Below are positions 7,934-16,016 of a stretch of DNA of 64,000 bases, one piece after another. The translations under genes and the position numbers were made by a program. Under the pieces are notes generated by a model, which was given only the letters and a program-made list of their open reading frames with translations, did not search any database and had not been told where the DNA came from. Each line of letters opens with the position of its first letter. Position 1 is the stretch's first letter. The DNA is from Chondrinema litorale (GTDB taxonomy: Bacteria > Bacteroidota > Bacteroidia > Cytophagales > Flammeovirgaceae): the NCBI RefSeq assembly GCF_026250525.1, contig NZ_CP111056.1, positions 1 through 64,000 on the forward strand. The letters are read 5' to 3'.

Positions 7934-8236
7934 ATGAGAAAAAGATATGACAAAGAATTTAAGACCATGATAGCCGAGTTGTTGCTATCGGGTCAACATC
8001 CTAACAGTGTAGCTGAGGAATATGGTATCCATGCAAGTACAGCCCGTTTGTGGAAAAGACAATATACTGGAGAGAAGTAAGCATTTACAGGCTCTGGAAA
8101 CCCCTCTTTGACCCTAGAAGAAAAGGAAATCCGCCGTTTGAAAAAACAGTTGAGAGAAACAGAATTAGAGAGGGATATTTTAAAAAAGGCTATAAGCATC
8201 TTCTCCGCGAGCGACAGGAAAGGTACGATTTCATAG
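7934..8236 (+). pseudogene. IS3 orfA (helix-turn-helix, transposase N-terminal part) with nonsense mutation
   Basis: The frame starts MRKRYDKEFKTMIAELLLSG, a transposase_8-type HTH (VAEEYGIHASTARLWKRQY), and hits TAA at 8078-8080 after 48 codons. The same frame then continues with a normal orfA C-terminus (GSGNPSLTLEEKEIRRLKKQ, then the leucine-zipper-like ERDILKKAISIF) to TAG at 8234-8236. Only one codon is wrong, and CAA to TAA fits the usual EKQ context. The full length would be about 100 residues, normal for IS3 orfA. The truncated product keeps the HTH but loses the multimerisation coil. Confidence 0.8.
8182..8188 (+). promoter_or_regulatory. Programmed -1 frameshift site (A AAA AAG)
   Basis: In the orfA frame the codons are TTA AAA AAG (8180-8188), giving the canonical slippery heptamer A_AAA_AAG at 8182-8188. 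A -1 slip places ribosomes in the orfB frame exactly where IS3-family OrfAB fusions begin (FKKGYKHLLRER). The upstream TAA at 8078 would normally stop ribosomes before they reach it. Confidence 0.7.
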
Positions 8237-9108
8237 AACATCATAGAGGGGAGTTTTCTGTTGAGACGATGTGTAAATGCCTTGGGGTAAGCAGAAATGC
8301 TTATTATAAATGGATACGTAAAGGAAAGGAGAAAATAAGCAAAGAAAGCATAACAGAAGTTCTTAAGAAGAAAATAAGGACTATATGGGAAGAGAACCGT
8401 AAAGTCTATGGTAGTCCTAAAATTACTAAGATCCTTGAAAGGCAGGGAGATTTTTACCACGAGTCCTATATTTCAAGAATGATGAAAGAAATGGGCATCA
8501 AAAGCCTGACAAGGCGTAAATATGTTGTGACCACAGATTCCAAGCATTCATATCCAATATGTGAAAATGTGCTTGACAGGGCATTTGAGGTAGAACAATT
8601 GGGTAAGGTATGGGTATCAGATATTACCTACATAAAATGTAATGACCAGTGGTTATACTTAACTTCTGTCATCGATTTGGCAGATAGAAAAGTAGTGGGT
8701 TGGTCTTTAAGTAAGGATATGACAACCCAAAATACCGTTTACCAGGCATGGACAAATGCCAGAAAAGAGCGTGAAATCATCGAAGGGTTTATCTTTCATT
8801 CGGACAGGGGTGCCCAATACGCTGCCTATCAGATAAGTGAACTGTTCAGATTGAATATAAAAGTGACACAGAGCATGAGCAGGAAGGGCAATTGCTGGGA
8901 TAATGCAGTAGCTGAATCCTTTTTTAGGTCTATCAAATGTGAGATGATATACTTGAATGATTTCAGTAATTTTCAACAGGTTTTTGAAGCTATAAAAGAA
9001 TATATAGATTGGTATAATACAAAGAGAATCCATCAAGGATTAGGATATTTGACACCCACTGAAAAAGAAAAAATATTAAGAAATCATGTAATTAAAAGAG
9101 CTGCATAA
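8188..9108 (+). CDS. IS3-family transposase orfB (DDE integrase domain)
   Basis: orfB encodes the catalytic part. An HTH_21-type segment (FSVETMCKCLGVSRNAYYKW) is followed by the rve integrase core: first Asp in VWVSDITYI, second Asp in HSDRGAQYA, and Glu in WDNAVAESFFRSIK, with the trailing YNTKRIHQGLGYLTP signature. The frame is open from a GTG at 8050, but the natural product is made by -1 frameshifting from orfA near 8188, so I place the coding boundary there. It is intact to the stop at 9108. Without full orfA the protein is probably not delivered as OrfAB. Confidence 0.85.
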   Translation, partial: GYKHLLRERQERYDFIEHHRGEFSVETMCKCLGVSRNAYYKWIRKGKEKISKESITEVLKKKIRTIWEENRKVYGSPKITKILERQGDFYHESYISRMMKEMGIKSLTRRKYVVTTDSKHSYPICENVLDRAFEVEQLGKVWVSDITYIKCNDQWLYLTSVIDLADRKVVGWSLSKDMTTQNTVYQAWTNARKEREIIEGFIFHSDRGAQYAAYQISELFRLNIKVTQSMSRKGNCWDNAVAESFFRSIKCEMIYLNDFSNFQQVFEAIKEYIDWYNTKRIHQGLGYLTPTEKEKILRNHVIKRAA

Positions 9109-9136
9109 ATTTGTACTCTTTTTTGTAGGAATATCA

Positions 9137-9576
9137 AATGACTAAGCCTATAAACAAGCAGGATAAAATGGTAATTCCTAAAAACACACGTATTAAGATT
9201 TTCTTAAAAGCCTTAATATAAAGTTCAATATGTTCTTAATCATATTATCGGTTGTGAAATTATTAGAAGGTTTTAAATGTAACTTCTGCGGTTTTGGGTA
9301 TTATATACACCCCAAAGCTTTGTTTAAAAGTAAAACCATGAGATTATAAGTACTGCTATTATTAGTGTTTTTCTTTTATGATTAGCTATTATATTAAACT
9401 AAAACCCAAAAATAATCCCTCTTAAAAAAAGCTTCAACTCTCATTAATTCTTCTCTACCATTTACTTTAAAGCTAACTTCACTAGCGATAATTGTTATTA
9501 TCTAATTAGGATATTCAAATCAATAAATTTAATATACATTTGAGACCATGTCTGATCAATTAATCAATACATTCAA
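9137..9576. other. Gene-free stretch between the IS3 element and a secreted-protein gene
   Basis: This stretch is AT-rich with no open frame of note. A weak hairpin (TTTTGGG / CCCCAAA) lies around 9295-9320. TACATTTG at 9535-9542 matches the Bacteroidota -7 box TAnnTTTG, 35 bases before the next start codon, but I see no good TTG box at the expected distance upstream. I see nothing else. Confidence 0.4.
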
Positions 9577-10182
9577 ATGAAAAAGTATTTTCTGCTTATA
9601 TTTTTCTTATCTCCATTAAGCTTGTTGGCGCAGCAAAAAGCAAAACAGTTTGTTTTATTTGACGAGGAGTTTACATATACCAAAGAAAATGCTGATAATT
9701 CTACACCTAGTAAGTCGCATTATTATGTAACTAATAAGATGTTGAACCCCAATATACCCAAAGACTGGACTTCTCCTGTAGATTATCGCAATGGCACTGT
9801 GCACATACGAATTGAAATCTTGAAAAAGCCTGAGGGAAAAGCGCCCACCAAATGGACACTTTGCTATATTCCAAACAAAGGAAAGGGTAATGGCTATGGT
9901 TGTACTGGAACAGATTTGTATCTCGAAGAAGGAGTTTATGAGAAAGATGTTCCCATGACTGAGTTCTGGGAAAATGAATCTATTGTATGGTCAGAAGGAA
10001 TTAAGCAGATGGATCTTGTAATAAAAGATGATAGTGGTGGGCAAGGACATGCACACAAACGTGCTGATCATGAAAATTTCTTTCCTACAAAAGTTCGTAT
10101 TACTATGATACAAGTTGCAGCAGGTACAACATATGATCCTACTTTAATACCTAATTTTTCTGTTAAGAAAAAGAAAAAATGA
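9577..10182 (+). CDS. Secreted protein of unknown function
   Basis: A 201-residue protein with a classical signal peptide (KKYFLLIFFLSPLSLLAQQ, cleavage after LLA/Q). The mature part is beta-rich, with conserved-looking aromatic and polar motifs: HYYVTNKMLNPNIPKDW, GTVHIRIEIL, WTLCYIPNKGKGNGYGC (two cysteines, likely a disulfide), and HAHKRADHENFFPTKVRI. The C-terminus ends in a run of lysines. The fold resembles small carbohydrate-binding or jelly-roll modules, but I cannot name the family. It is a single-gene unit with a -7-like box at 9535-9542. Confidence 0.65.
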   Translation: MKKYFLLIFFLSPLSLLAQQKAKQFVLFDEEFTYTKENADNSTPSKSHYYVTNKMLNPNIPKDWTSPVDYRNGTVHIRIEILKKPEGKAPTKWTLCYIPNKGKGNGYGCTGTDLYLEEGVYEKDVPMTEFWENESIVWSEGIKQMDLVIKDDSGGQGHAHKRADHENFFPTKVRITMIQVAAGTTYDPTLIPNFSVKKKKK

Positions 10183-10206
10183 TAGTTATAAATTACTGAA
10201 ATGCAT

Positions 10207-10932
10207 CTAAAGATTGTTGTGATTTTTTTTAATGTTGTATCCTCTATTTTGCTTTAAGGCGATTAGTGTTTTTATAAAAATAAGGGTCAATAAGGAAGGT
10301 GCTAATCCGATAAATATGGAATAATATGTATTATATGGCTCCAACAATTCAATTTTTGCGCTTTCTTGAAATATCAAATATCCATAAGGTTGGGAGTCAT
10401 AAAATAGTGTGGTTATAAAATTCCAACCTAAATGGAAACCTAAAGGCATCATTATCGATTTAGTTTTTGCAAATGTATAAGCCCAAACATATCCGGTAAA
10501 ACCAGTAGTAATAAGTACATATAACAAGAGGATAATACTTGAACCTATAATTCCATAAGATATCCAATGATAAATCCCAAAAGCTACTGCGGAAACAAGA
10601 ATTGCTTTTTGCATTCCTATTCTTTTAATCAGTATATATAATAGTACACCTCTAAATATAAGATCTTCGGTTAAAGCTGATTTTAAGTGATACCAAAGTG
10701 CGCTAAAAATCGAAAAGTAATTTATAGGTGAATTAATTCTCCAAGAAATTGAATTAACCTGAGTATCTAAATAGATGAATATAATTTTAAGAAGAAAAAT
10801 AAAACCAACTCCTATTACAAATTGCAATAAGCTTTTTTTGATTGGGTAAAAACCTAAAACAAGCAGGTTTTCTTTTTCTAAATAATGAAGTAATAACCAA
10901 GAAATGCCAAGAATAACTAAAATCCCAACCAT
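10207..10932 (-). CDS. CPBP-family intramembrane glutamic endopeptidase
   Basis: A 241-residue protein with about seven membrane helices and the three CPBP (CAAX protease / bacteriocin-processing, formerly Abi) motifs. Motif 1 is TEDLIFRG (E89, R94), where the usual EExxxR has Asp at position 90. Motif 2 is FGIYH (F118, H122). Motif 3 is HLGWN (H167, N171). These residues line the membrane-embedded active site of the family. Its ATG overlaps the stop of the upstream XRE gene by one base (TAATG), so translation is coupled. That pairing suggests the protease acts on the membrane-anchored regulator or in the same response. The Glu-to-Asp change may affect activity. Confidence 0.85.
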   Translation of the reverse strand: MVGILVILGISWLLLHYLEKENLLVLGFYPIKKSLLQFVIGVGFIFLLKIIFIYLDTQVNSISWRINSPINYFSIFSALWYHLKSALTEDLIFRGVLLYILIKRIGMQKAILVSAVAFGIYHWISYGIIGSSIILLLYVLITTGFTGYVWAYTFAKTKSIMMPLGFHLGWNFITTLFYDSQPYGYLIFQESAKIELLEPYNTYYSIFIGLAPSLLTLIFIKTLIALKQNRGYNIKKNHNNL

Positions 10933-11390
10933 TATAAATTCTTATAACTTGAGTTACTTATTCTTGATATGGCTTTATTTTTCCATAGTCTCAGTAGTAT
11001 AAAACTCAATGCGGTAATAACTACCAAATAATAAATACATAACTCAAAATCAGTCTCTGGAAAAGTACTCGACTGGGCAATATAAGCAGTAGCTAACAAA
11101 AGGGTAGTACTTATAATTAAAATAGAGAAAATGAATTCTCTATAAAATGATATTTCTTTCTGTACACTTATACAATTATCACTATTTTTTAAAAAATCTA
11201 ATGAGAAGTTAAGGTTGTTTGAAAGTATTTTTAATGTATGCATTCTTGGAGTTACTTCTCCTTTTTCTATTCGCTGGATAGAGCGCAAACTTATGTTAGA
11301 AATTTCTGCTAATTCCTTTTGGGTATAATTTAAATTAATCCTTTTCTCTTTTACGATTGTGGCTATCATTTTCTGTTGTTCTTTGTTCAT
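10932..11390 (-). CDS. XRE-type helix-turn-helix regulator anchored by two membrane helices
   Basis: The N-terminal 60 residues form an XRE/Cro HTH (YTQKELAEISNISLRSIQRI followed by EKGEVTPRMHTLKIL). A short linker leads to two hydrophobic helices (FIFSILIISTTLLLATAYIA and CIYYLVVITALSFILLRLW) and a short basic tail. I chose the ATG at 11390 (MNKEQQKMIATIV) because the in-frame ATG at 11429 adds 13 residues with no family resemblance. The DNA-binding part would face the cytoplasm. It is coupled by a TAATG overlap to the CPBP protease gene, so the pair behaves as one operon, perhaps with release of the HTH by proteolysis. Confidence 0.8.
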   Translation of the reverse strand: MNKEQQKMIATIVKEKRINLNYTQKELAEISNISLRSIQRIEKGEVTPRMHTLKILSNNLNFSLDFLKNSDNCISVQKEISFYREFIFSILIISTTLLLATAYIAQSSTFPETDFELCIYYLVVITALSFILLRLWKNKAISRISNSSYKNL

Positions 11391-11429
11391 CGTAAAAATA
11401 TATTTTGTCCGTAAATTCTTGAATGGCAT

Positions 11430-11747
11430 TAAAGCGACATTTATACGTCATTTTATAATTATTGCAATTAGTACTTTTAAAAGCATCATTCAATACAATT
11501 AGTCAAGCCCTTCTGCTCAAAATAGAAGTAAAATATATAAAATAAAAAAGCCAAATTTAAAGAGTTAGAAAAAGGCTACCTATTTATGAGTTAAATCACA
11601 AATTTAACAAAGTACATACGATTATATCATGTGGTAATTAATGTTAAAAAAGTCAAAGGCAATGGAATTTAACATTTTAGAATATATTACTAAAACATAA
11701 GAAATCGTTGTTAAAATCATGAATTACTACAACTTTATCACAGTATA
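11430..11747. other. Divergent intergenic region
   Basis: About 320 AT-rich bases lie between the minus-strand XRE/CPBP operon and the plus-strand sensor gene, so promoters for both must lie here. I see no good TTG/TAnnTTTG pair and no strong hairpin. Confidence 0.4.
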
Positions 11748-13361
11748 ATGAAAAATGTGTTTCTAAATCTACCCCTTAAGAAAAAATTTCTTATTCTGAC
11801 AAGTGTGTATGTTGCCACTTTTATAATAGGCATTATAGTAATTTTTACTTCGCAAGCGATATTAAATGGTAAAGCTGAAAAAATGGCTTTGCTCAATAAA
11901 TATAAGTCGGACCTACCTAACCTAAGAGTGAGTGTAAATGCTTTAAGAGGTGAGCTTTTCGTTGCGCTATTAGCAGATAAACATACCATGATTGAAGAAG
12001 TAGAAGAAAGTCAGGCAGGGTATGAGTTTCACAGAGCTAAAATTGATAATTTAAAAGCTTCTTTAGTAGATATTCAAAACGTAATTCAAGATTCAAAACT
12101 AAATAGTAATTCAGAAGTACTTTATGGTACAATAGATTCACTTTGTAATTTTACAGATTTCTATATTAAACTGGCATTAAATGCCAATTCTAATGCCCAA
12201 GACAGTATTTTTAATTTAGTTAGAGCAAAGGTATTAAAAGAGTATGTACCTATGTTTATTGAATTTAGACAAGCAGTTACAGATTCTTATGATTATGCTT
12301 TTGAGTTACACGATATTGTTTTGGCAGATTACGATGAAACTGAAACATTTAGAAATACCTTGTTAGTATTGTTTTTTATATGTGGAATTATACTTGTCTT
12401 TACTTTTTCGCAATACCTAAGTAAACTAATCACTGAACCGATATTAAAAACGAAAGATACGCTTGAAGTAATTTCTAAAGGAGAAATACCTGAGATAGAA
12501 ATAAATAACCAGAAAGATGAGACAGGTGCCATGTTAGGTTCGCTCAAAACTCTAGTTAATAATCTCGATAATCTAAAAATATTTACAACAGAAGTAGGTA
12601 AAGGAAAATTTAACTCACAAGTTAGCCTATTTGGAAATAGAGGTGATATTGCTGAGTCGCTTCTAGCGATGCGAGAAAACTTGCAACAATCTTCAATTAA
12701 AGAAGAAGAGTTCAAATGGATTTCGAGTGGTATTGCCGAAGCCGGAAAACTTTTACGAGAGCAATACGAAAATGTGACTACCCTATACGATAGCGCCATA
12801 CGCTATGTGGTAAAGTATTTGGCGGCTAACCAAGGTTCTTTGTTTGTTACTCTAGACGATAATGAACTAGATCAATCAAAAGAACTTGAACTGGTTGCTT
12901 GTTATGCTTTTGATAGAAAAAAATATATTACGCAAACCATCCATTTTGGAGAAGGATTAGTAGGCCAAGTTTGCTTAGAAAAGGAATTAATTTATCTCAC
13001 AGAGATTCCAAAAAACTATCTTAAAATAACCTCAGGGTTAGGAGAAGCAGCCGCAAATAGCATTATTATTATACCATTGATTAATAATGAAAAGGTGCAA
13101 GGTGTATTAGAAATTGCTTCTTTCAGTAAATTAACAAATAAGGAAATTGAGTTTTTAAAGCAGTTCTGCGATCTCTTAGCAGCAGATATAGCAATGGCGA
13201 AATTTAGTAGTAGAATGCAAAGGTTACTCGAAGTTTCTAAGCAGCAAACAGAAGAACTCAGAGCAACTGAAGAAGAACTAAGACAGAATATGGAAGAGTT
13301 AAATGCAGCACAAGAGCAATTACAAAGAGAGGCAAAATACAAAGAAGAAAATATGATATAA
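11748..13361 (+). CDS. Membrane sensor with HAMP and GAF domains, no output domain
   Basis: This protein has 537 residues. A first membrane helix (about 14-36) is followed by an extracytoplasmic helical sensor region (37-203) and a second membrane helix (204-223). HAMP (about 225-280) and a second HAMP-like segment (VGKGKFNSQVSLFGNRGDIA, about 282-315) come next. A GAF domain (about 340-482) includes FGEGLVGQV and IIIIPLINNEKVQGVLEI. The C-terminus is a charged coiled coil (about 490-535, TEELRATEEELRQNMEELNA). Such coils usually connect GAF to PAS, kinase or phosphatase modules, but here the protein simply ends. It may signal through a partner, possibly the chemoreceptor 820 bases downstream. 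Domain calls are firm; partnership is inferred. Confidence 0.8.
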   Translation: MKNVFLNLPLKKKFLILTSVYVATFIIGIIVIFTSQAILNGKAEKMALLNKYKSDLPNLRVSVNALRGELFVALLADKHTMIEEVEESQAGYEFHRAKIDNLKASLVDIQNVIQDSKLNSNSEVLYGTIDSLCNFTDFYIKLALNANSNAQDSIFNLVRAKVLKEYVPMFIEFRQAVTDSYDYAFELHDIVLADYDETETFRNTLLVLFFICGIILVFTFSQYLSKLITEPILKTKDTLEVISKGEIPEIEINNQKDETGAMLGSLKTLVNNLDNLKIFTTEVGKGKFNSQVSLFGNRGDIAESLLAMRENLQQSSIKEEEFKWISSGIAEAGKLLREQYENVTTLYDSAIRYVVKYLAANQGSLFVTLDDNELDQSKELELVACYAFDRKKYITQTIHFGEGLVGQVCLEKELIYLTEIPKNYLKITSGLGEAAANSIIIIPLINNEKVQGVLEIASFSKLTNKEIEFLKQFCDLLAADIAMAKFSSRMQRLLEVSKQQTEELRATEEELRQNMEELNAAQEQLQREAKYKEENMI

Positions 13362-14181
13362 TTCTATTTACAACTGATTAGAAGCAGAAGCATTTATTAA
13401 TGAATTACTTTCTGTAAATCTTTCTTTTTACATCAGTTGTAATAAAATCTTCTATTATTCTAGAAAACACGATTAGACTTTAATGAAAGTCATCACTTAA
13501 TTATGAGTTATAATTCAGATAAAAAACATTAAAAGTTCTTCTTAATAACTAAGAGTAATTCTATATAACCTGCCGTATAACATCGTGCAAAATAAAGATA
13601 GCTAATATTTAATATTATCATCAATAATATATAAATATTTCAATAAACAGATTTCTGATCGATACTTTTAGTTGCATTCAAATTCAACTTAAAATGTCGC
13701 CATTATACCTCTACTACTATATGGGTAGTAAATGCCAATAAGTATTTTCTCTATAAATAACCTATTGCTTACTTTTAACTATTCGAATGGTTATTTTCGA
13801 CCAATTTACTACAAATATGTTTCCCCATTTTTATTGATATAACATAATAAATCTATTTTAGGAAGGTTCAAATATTGAAAATTGACATAGAAGAGCTGAT
13901 ACTAATTAAATGATTTTCAGAGAGTTATAAACATATAAAGCTAAATTTTTCACTTGGTTAAACTCAAATGAAATAAATGTAGAAGGAGTCTTTTTTAAGG
14001 TGATAAAAAAACGCATTAAACAACTTCAACTTCAATTAGCTTGAGCCAATTTAATCTAACATTGATCAAAATCTTTTAATAGCAAAAGAAAAATTGAATA
14101 ATACGGAAAACTCCCGAAAATCCTAATTCAAAATAATTGGTCAAAAAAATTCAACAATAAACAAGTTTTTAAATCACATAT
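13362..14181. other. 820-base gene-free stretch before the chemoreceptor gene
   Basis: There are no open frames with protein-like composition on either strand. The stretch is strongly AT-rich. It contains one clear inverted repeat right after the sensor gene (listed separately). The 5' region of the chemoreceptor gene (14100-14181) has no recognisable promoter box. The length is unusual compared with neighbouring spacers. Confidence 0.4.
13368..13442. repeat. Inverted repeat with 11-base perfect arms
   Basis: TTACAACTGAT (13368-13378) and ATCAGTTGTAA (13432-13442) are exact reverse complements separated by 53 bases, starting 6 bases after the stop codon of the HAMP-GAF gene. It may stabilise the 3' end of the transcript or mark a small element. 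No T-run follows the right arm, so it is not a standard terminator. Confidence 0.5.
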
Positions 14182-15888
14182 ATGAACATTATTAAATTTA
14201 CTACCAATCAAAGAATTGTAGTTATCTTTTTGTTTGTAACGTTAATTACCATTTCAGGAGCGGTTTATAATAACTTACAAACTCAACAGCTTAAAGCTGA
14301 GATAGAGAAGATATACAAAGACAATCTATTAAGTATTGAGTATTTGATTGAGGCAGATAGAGATGCCTACCAATCGAGTATTTATATTTCACATGCATTA
14401 GCTGGCCCAAGAACAGGTAGAGATATCAGTCTTGATTCAATGGTGGCAGAAATTAGAGATAACATTGAGCAATCAATGGTTAGATATGATAAGTTTTTCC
14501 AAATCTCTGCTTTTACAAAACTAGAGAAATTTAACCAGTATGATGTCTACGATGCAACTTTTAGAAATAAGCACAAAGAGCTTGCAGCTATTACTAATAA
14601 AATTGTTGCCCTTCTTAGAAAAGGTGACTACAGAAATGCTAAAGAAATTTATTATACAGAATATATTGCTGTTTTTGAACCGATGCGTTCGGCAATAGAT
14701 GTTTATACCGATCTAAGTTTATCTTCTGCAGAAGATGCTTACAAATCAGGTATGGAATTAAGTGATGGCATTTTTGTGAATTCAATGATTGTTGTTGTAT
14801 TGGTGTTGATATTTATTATTTCTGGTGGTATATATCTTAAGACGAGTATCTCAAAACCATTAAAAGTAGCCATGGATATTGTTGACAAAATTTCTAATGG
14901 TGATCTTAGAATTAAGGTTGAGAGAGATAAATTTAATCACAAAGATCAAATCGGATTTTTGCTTCTGAAGATGGATGATATGGCTAAAAACCAGCGCAAC
15001 ATTATTCAAACTGTTAAGAAAGGAGCTAACTATATAAATAAAGCAAGTGTAGAATTGAGCTCTTCTGCAGGGCAATTATCTCAGGGTGCTTCAGTTCAGG
15101 CAAGTTCTATCGAAGAAATCTCGTCTTCTATGGAAGAAATGACTGCCAATATTCAACAAAACGCAGACAACGCTAAAGAAACTGAAATAATTGCAACTAA
15201 CTCAAACAAATCAGCCGACACTTCTAATAAATCTGTAGAAGAAACGCTGGAGTCTATGAGTTCAATTGTAAGAAAAAATTCAGTTATTGGAGAAATTGCA
15301 AGACAAACAAACTTGTTAGCATTGAACGCCGCCGTTGAAGCAGCTAGAGCAGGTGAGCATGGAAAAGGATTCGCAGTGGTAGCATCAGAAATTAGAAAAC
15401 TGGCTGTACATAGCCAAAATGCTGCTAAAGAAATTTATGATATTTCAAGCTCAAGCGAAAAAGTAGCAAGAACTGCTGGCGATTTACTGAATAAACTGGT
15501 TGTTGAAATTGGAAGAACAAGTAGTTTAGTTGCCGAAATTAGTGCTGCTAGTTTAGAACAGAATGAAGGTGTAAACCAGATAAATGTTGCGATACAACAA
15601 TTGAATGTAGTAGTTCAACAAAATGCAGCAAGTGCTGAGCAATTGGCAGCTAATTCGGAAGAGTTAAATGGACAATCTGAAAGCTTAAGACAAGCGATTG
15701 CTTTCTTTAAGTTGAATGATGAAGACGAGAATAAAGCAAATGTTGGAGGTACGCAGAATAATACTCAAACTCAAAGCTTTTCTAATTTTGAAAAACCGTT
15801 GATGGCTCCAGCAAACAAGCCATCTGGAATTAATTTAGTAATGGATCAGAACTCAGATAAGATCGATCAGGATTACGAAAAATTCTAA
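14182..15888 (+). CDS. Methyl-accepting chemotaxis protein
   Basis: This 568-residue protein has a membrane helix (11-30), a four-helix-bundle-type extracytoplasmic sensor (about 31-195), a second membrane helix (198-219), HAMP (220-272) and a long cytoplasmic signalling hairpin. The tip reads EIARQTNLLALNAAVEAARA (about 371-390) then GEHGKGFAVVASEIRKLA, the CheA/CheW-binding region. The C-terminal tail after AIAFFK is about 55 residues, polar, without a CheR-tethering NWETF-type end. No che gene is nearby, so it is an orphan receptor feeding a distant array. Chemoreceptors are uncommon in Bacteroidota, which move by gliding. It may be functionally linked with the HAMP-GAF sensor just upstream. 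Confidence 0.9.
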   Translation: MNIIKFTTNQRIVVIFLFVTLITISGAVYNNLQTQQLKAEIEKIYKDNLLSIEYLIEADRDAYQSSIYISHALAGPRTGRDISLDSMVAEIRDNIEQSMVRYDKFFQISAFTKLEKFNQYDVYDATFRNKHKELAAITNKIVALLRKGDYRNAKEIYYTEYIAVFEPMRSAIDVYTDLSLSSAEDAYKSGMELSDGIFVNSMIVVVLVLIFIISGGIYLKTSISKPLKVAMDIVDKISNGDLRIKVERDKFNHKDQIGFLLLKMDDMAKNQRNIIQTVKKGANYINKASVELSSSAGQLSQGASVQASSIEEISSSMEEMTANIQQNADNAKETEIIATNSNKSADTSNKSVEETLESMSSIVRKNSVIGEIARQTNLLALNAAVEAARAGEHGKGFAVVASEIRKLAVHSQNAAKEIYDISSSSEKVARTAGDLLNKLVVEIGRTSSLVAEISAASLEQNEGVNQINVAIQQLNVVVQQNAASAEQLAANSEELNGQSESLRQAIAFFKLNDEDENKANVGGTQNNTQTQSFSNFEKPLMAPANKPSGINLVMDQNSDKIDQDYEKF

Positions 15889-15909
15889 GTGAATCATAGA
15901 TTTATATTG

Positions 15910-15946
15910 AACTCTGGATTGTATTTACAGTTCAGAGTTTTTTTGT
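15910..15946 (+). terminator. Rho-independent-like terminator of the chemoreceptor gene
   Basis: AACTCTG (15910-15916) pairs with CAGAGTT (15933-15939), followed directly by a run of T. It lies 22 bases after the stop codon at 15888. Confidence 0.6.
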
Positions 15947-15956
15947 TTTAAAGCTC

Positions 15957-16005
15957 ATAAAAAGCAATTCCTTAGAGTGAAAGTATCATTCTAAGGAATT
16001 TTGCT
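15957..16005 (-). terminator. Strong hairpin terminator for the oxidoreductase gene
   Basis: AATTCCTTAGA (15966-15976) pairs perfectly with TCTAAGGAATT (15990-16000). The stem extends through AAGC/GCTT with a two-base bulge. Read on the minus strand it is followed by a T-run (complement of 15959-15963), as expected for the gene that stops at 16017. Confidence 0.75.
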
Positions 16006-16016
16006 TCAAGTAATTA

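Larger units (their letters stand above)
7873..9136 (+). mobile_element. IS3-family insertion sequence, about 1264 bp
   Basis: The element is bounded by imperfect inverted repeats. The left end begins TGAAACTCCTACC at 7873, and the reverse complement of the right end begins TGATATTCCTACA at 9136; matches extend weakly to about 26 bases. Both ends are flanked by AAT (7870-7872 and 9137-9139), a three-base target duplication usual for this family. Inside are orfA and orfB in the IS3 arrangement with a slippery heptamer between them. The size fits the family. orfA carries an in-frame TAA, so this copy is probably unable to make the full OrfAB transposase. Confidence 0.8.

Noticed and set aside
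8050..8187. Independent start of orfB at the GTG at 8050
   Set aside because: The translation from 8050 to 8187 does not resemble IS3 orfB, while orfA reads correctly through the same bases in its own frame; the -1 slip at 8182-8188 is the natural entry.
12329..12799. Long open frame antisense to the HAMP-GAF sensor gene
   Set aside because: It mirrors the sensor's codon pattern, has low-complexity Ser-rich translation and no start context; it is a shadow frame.
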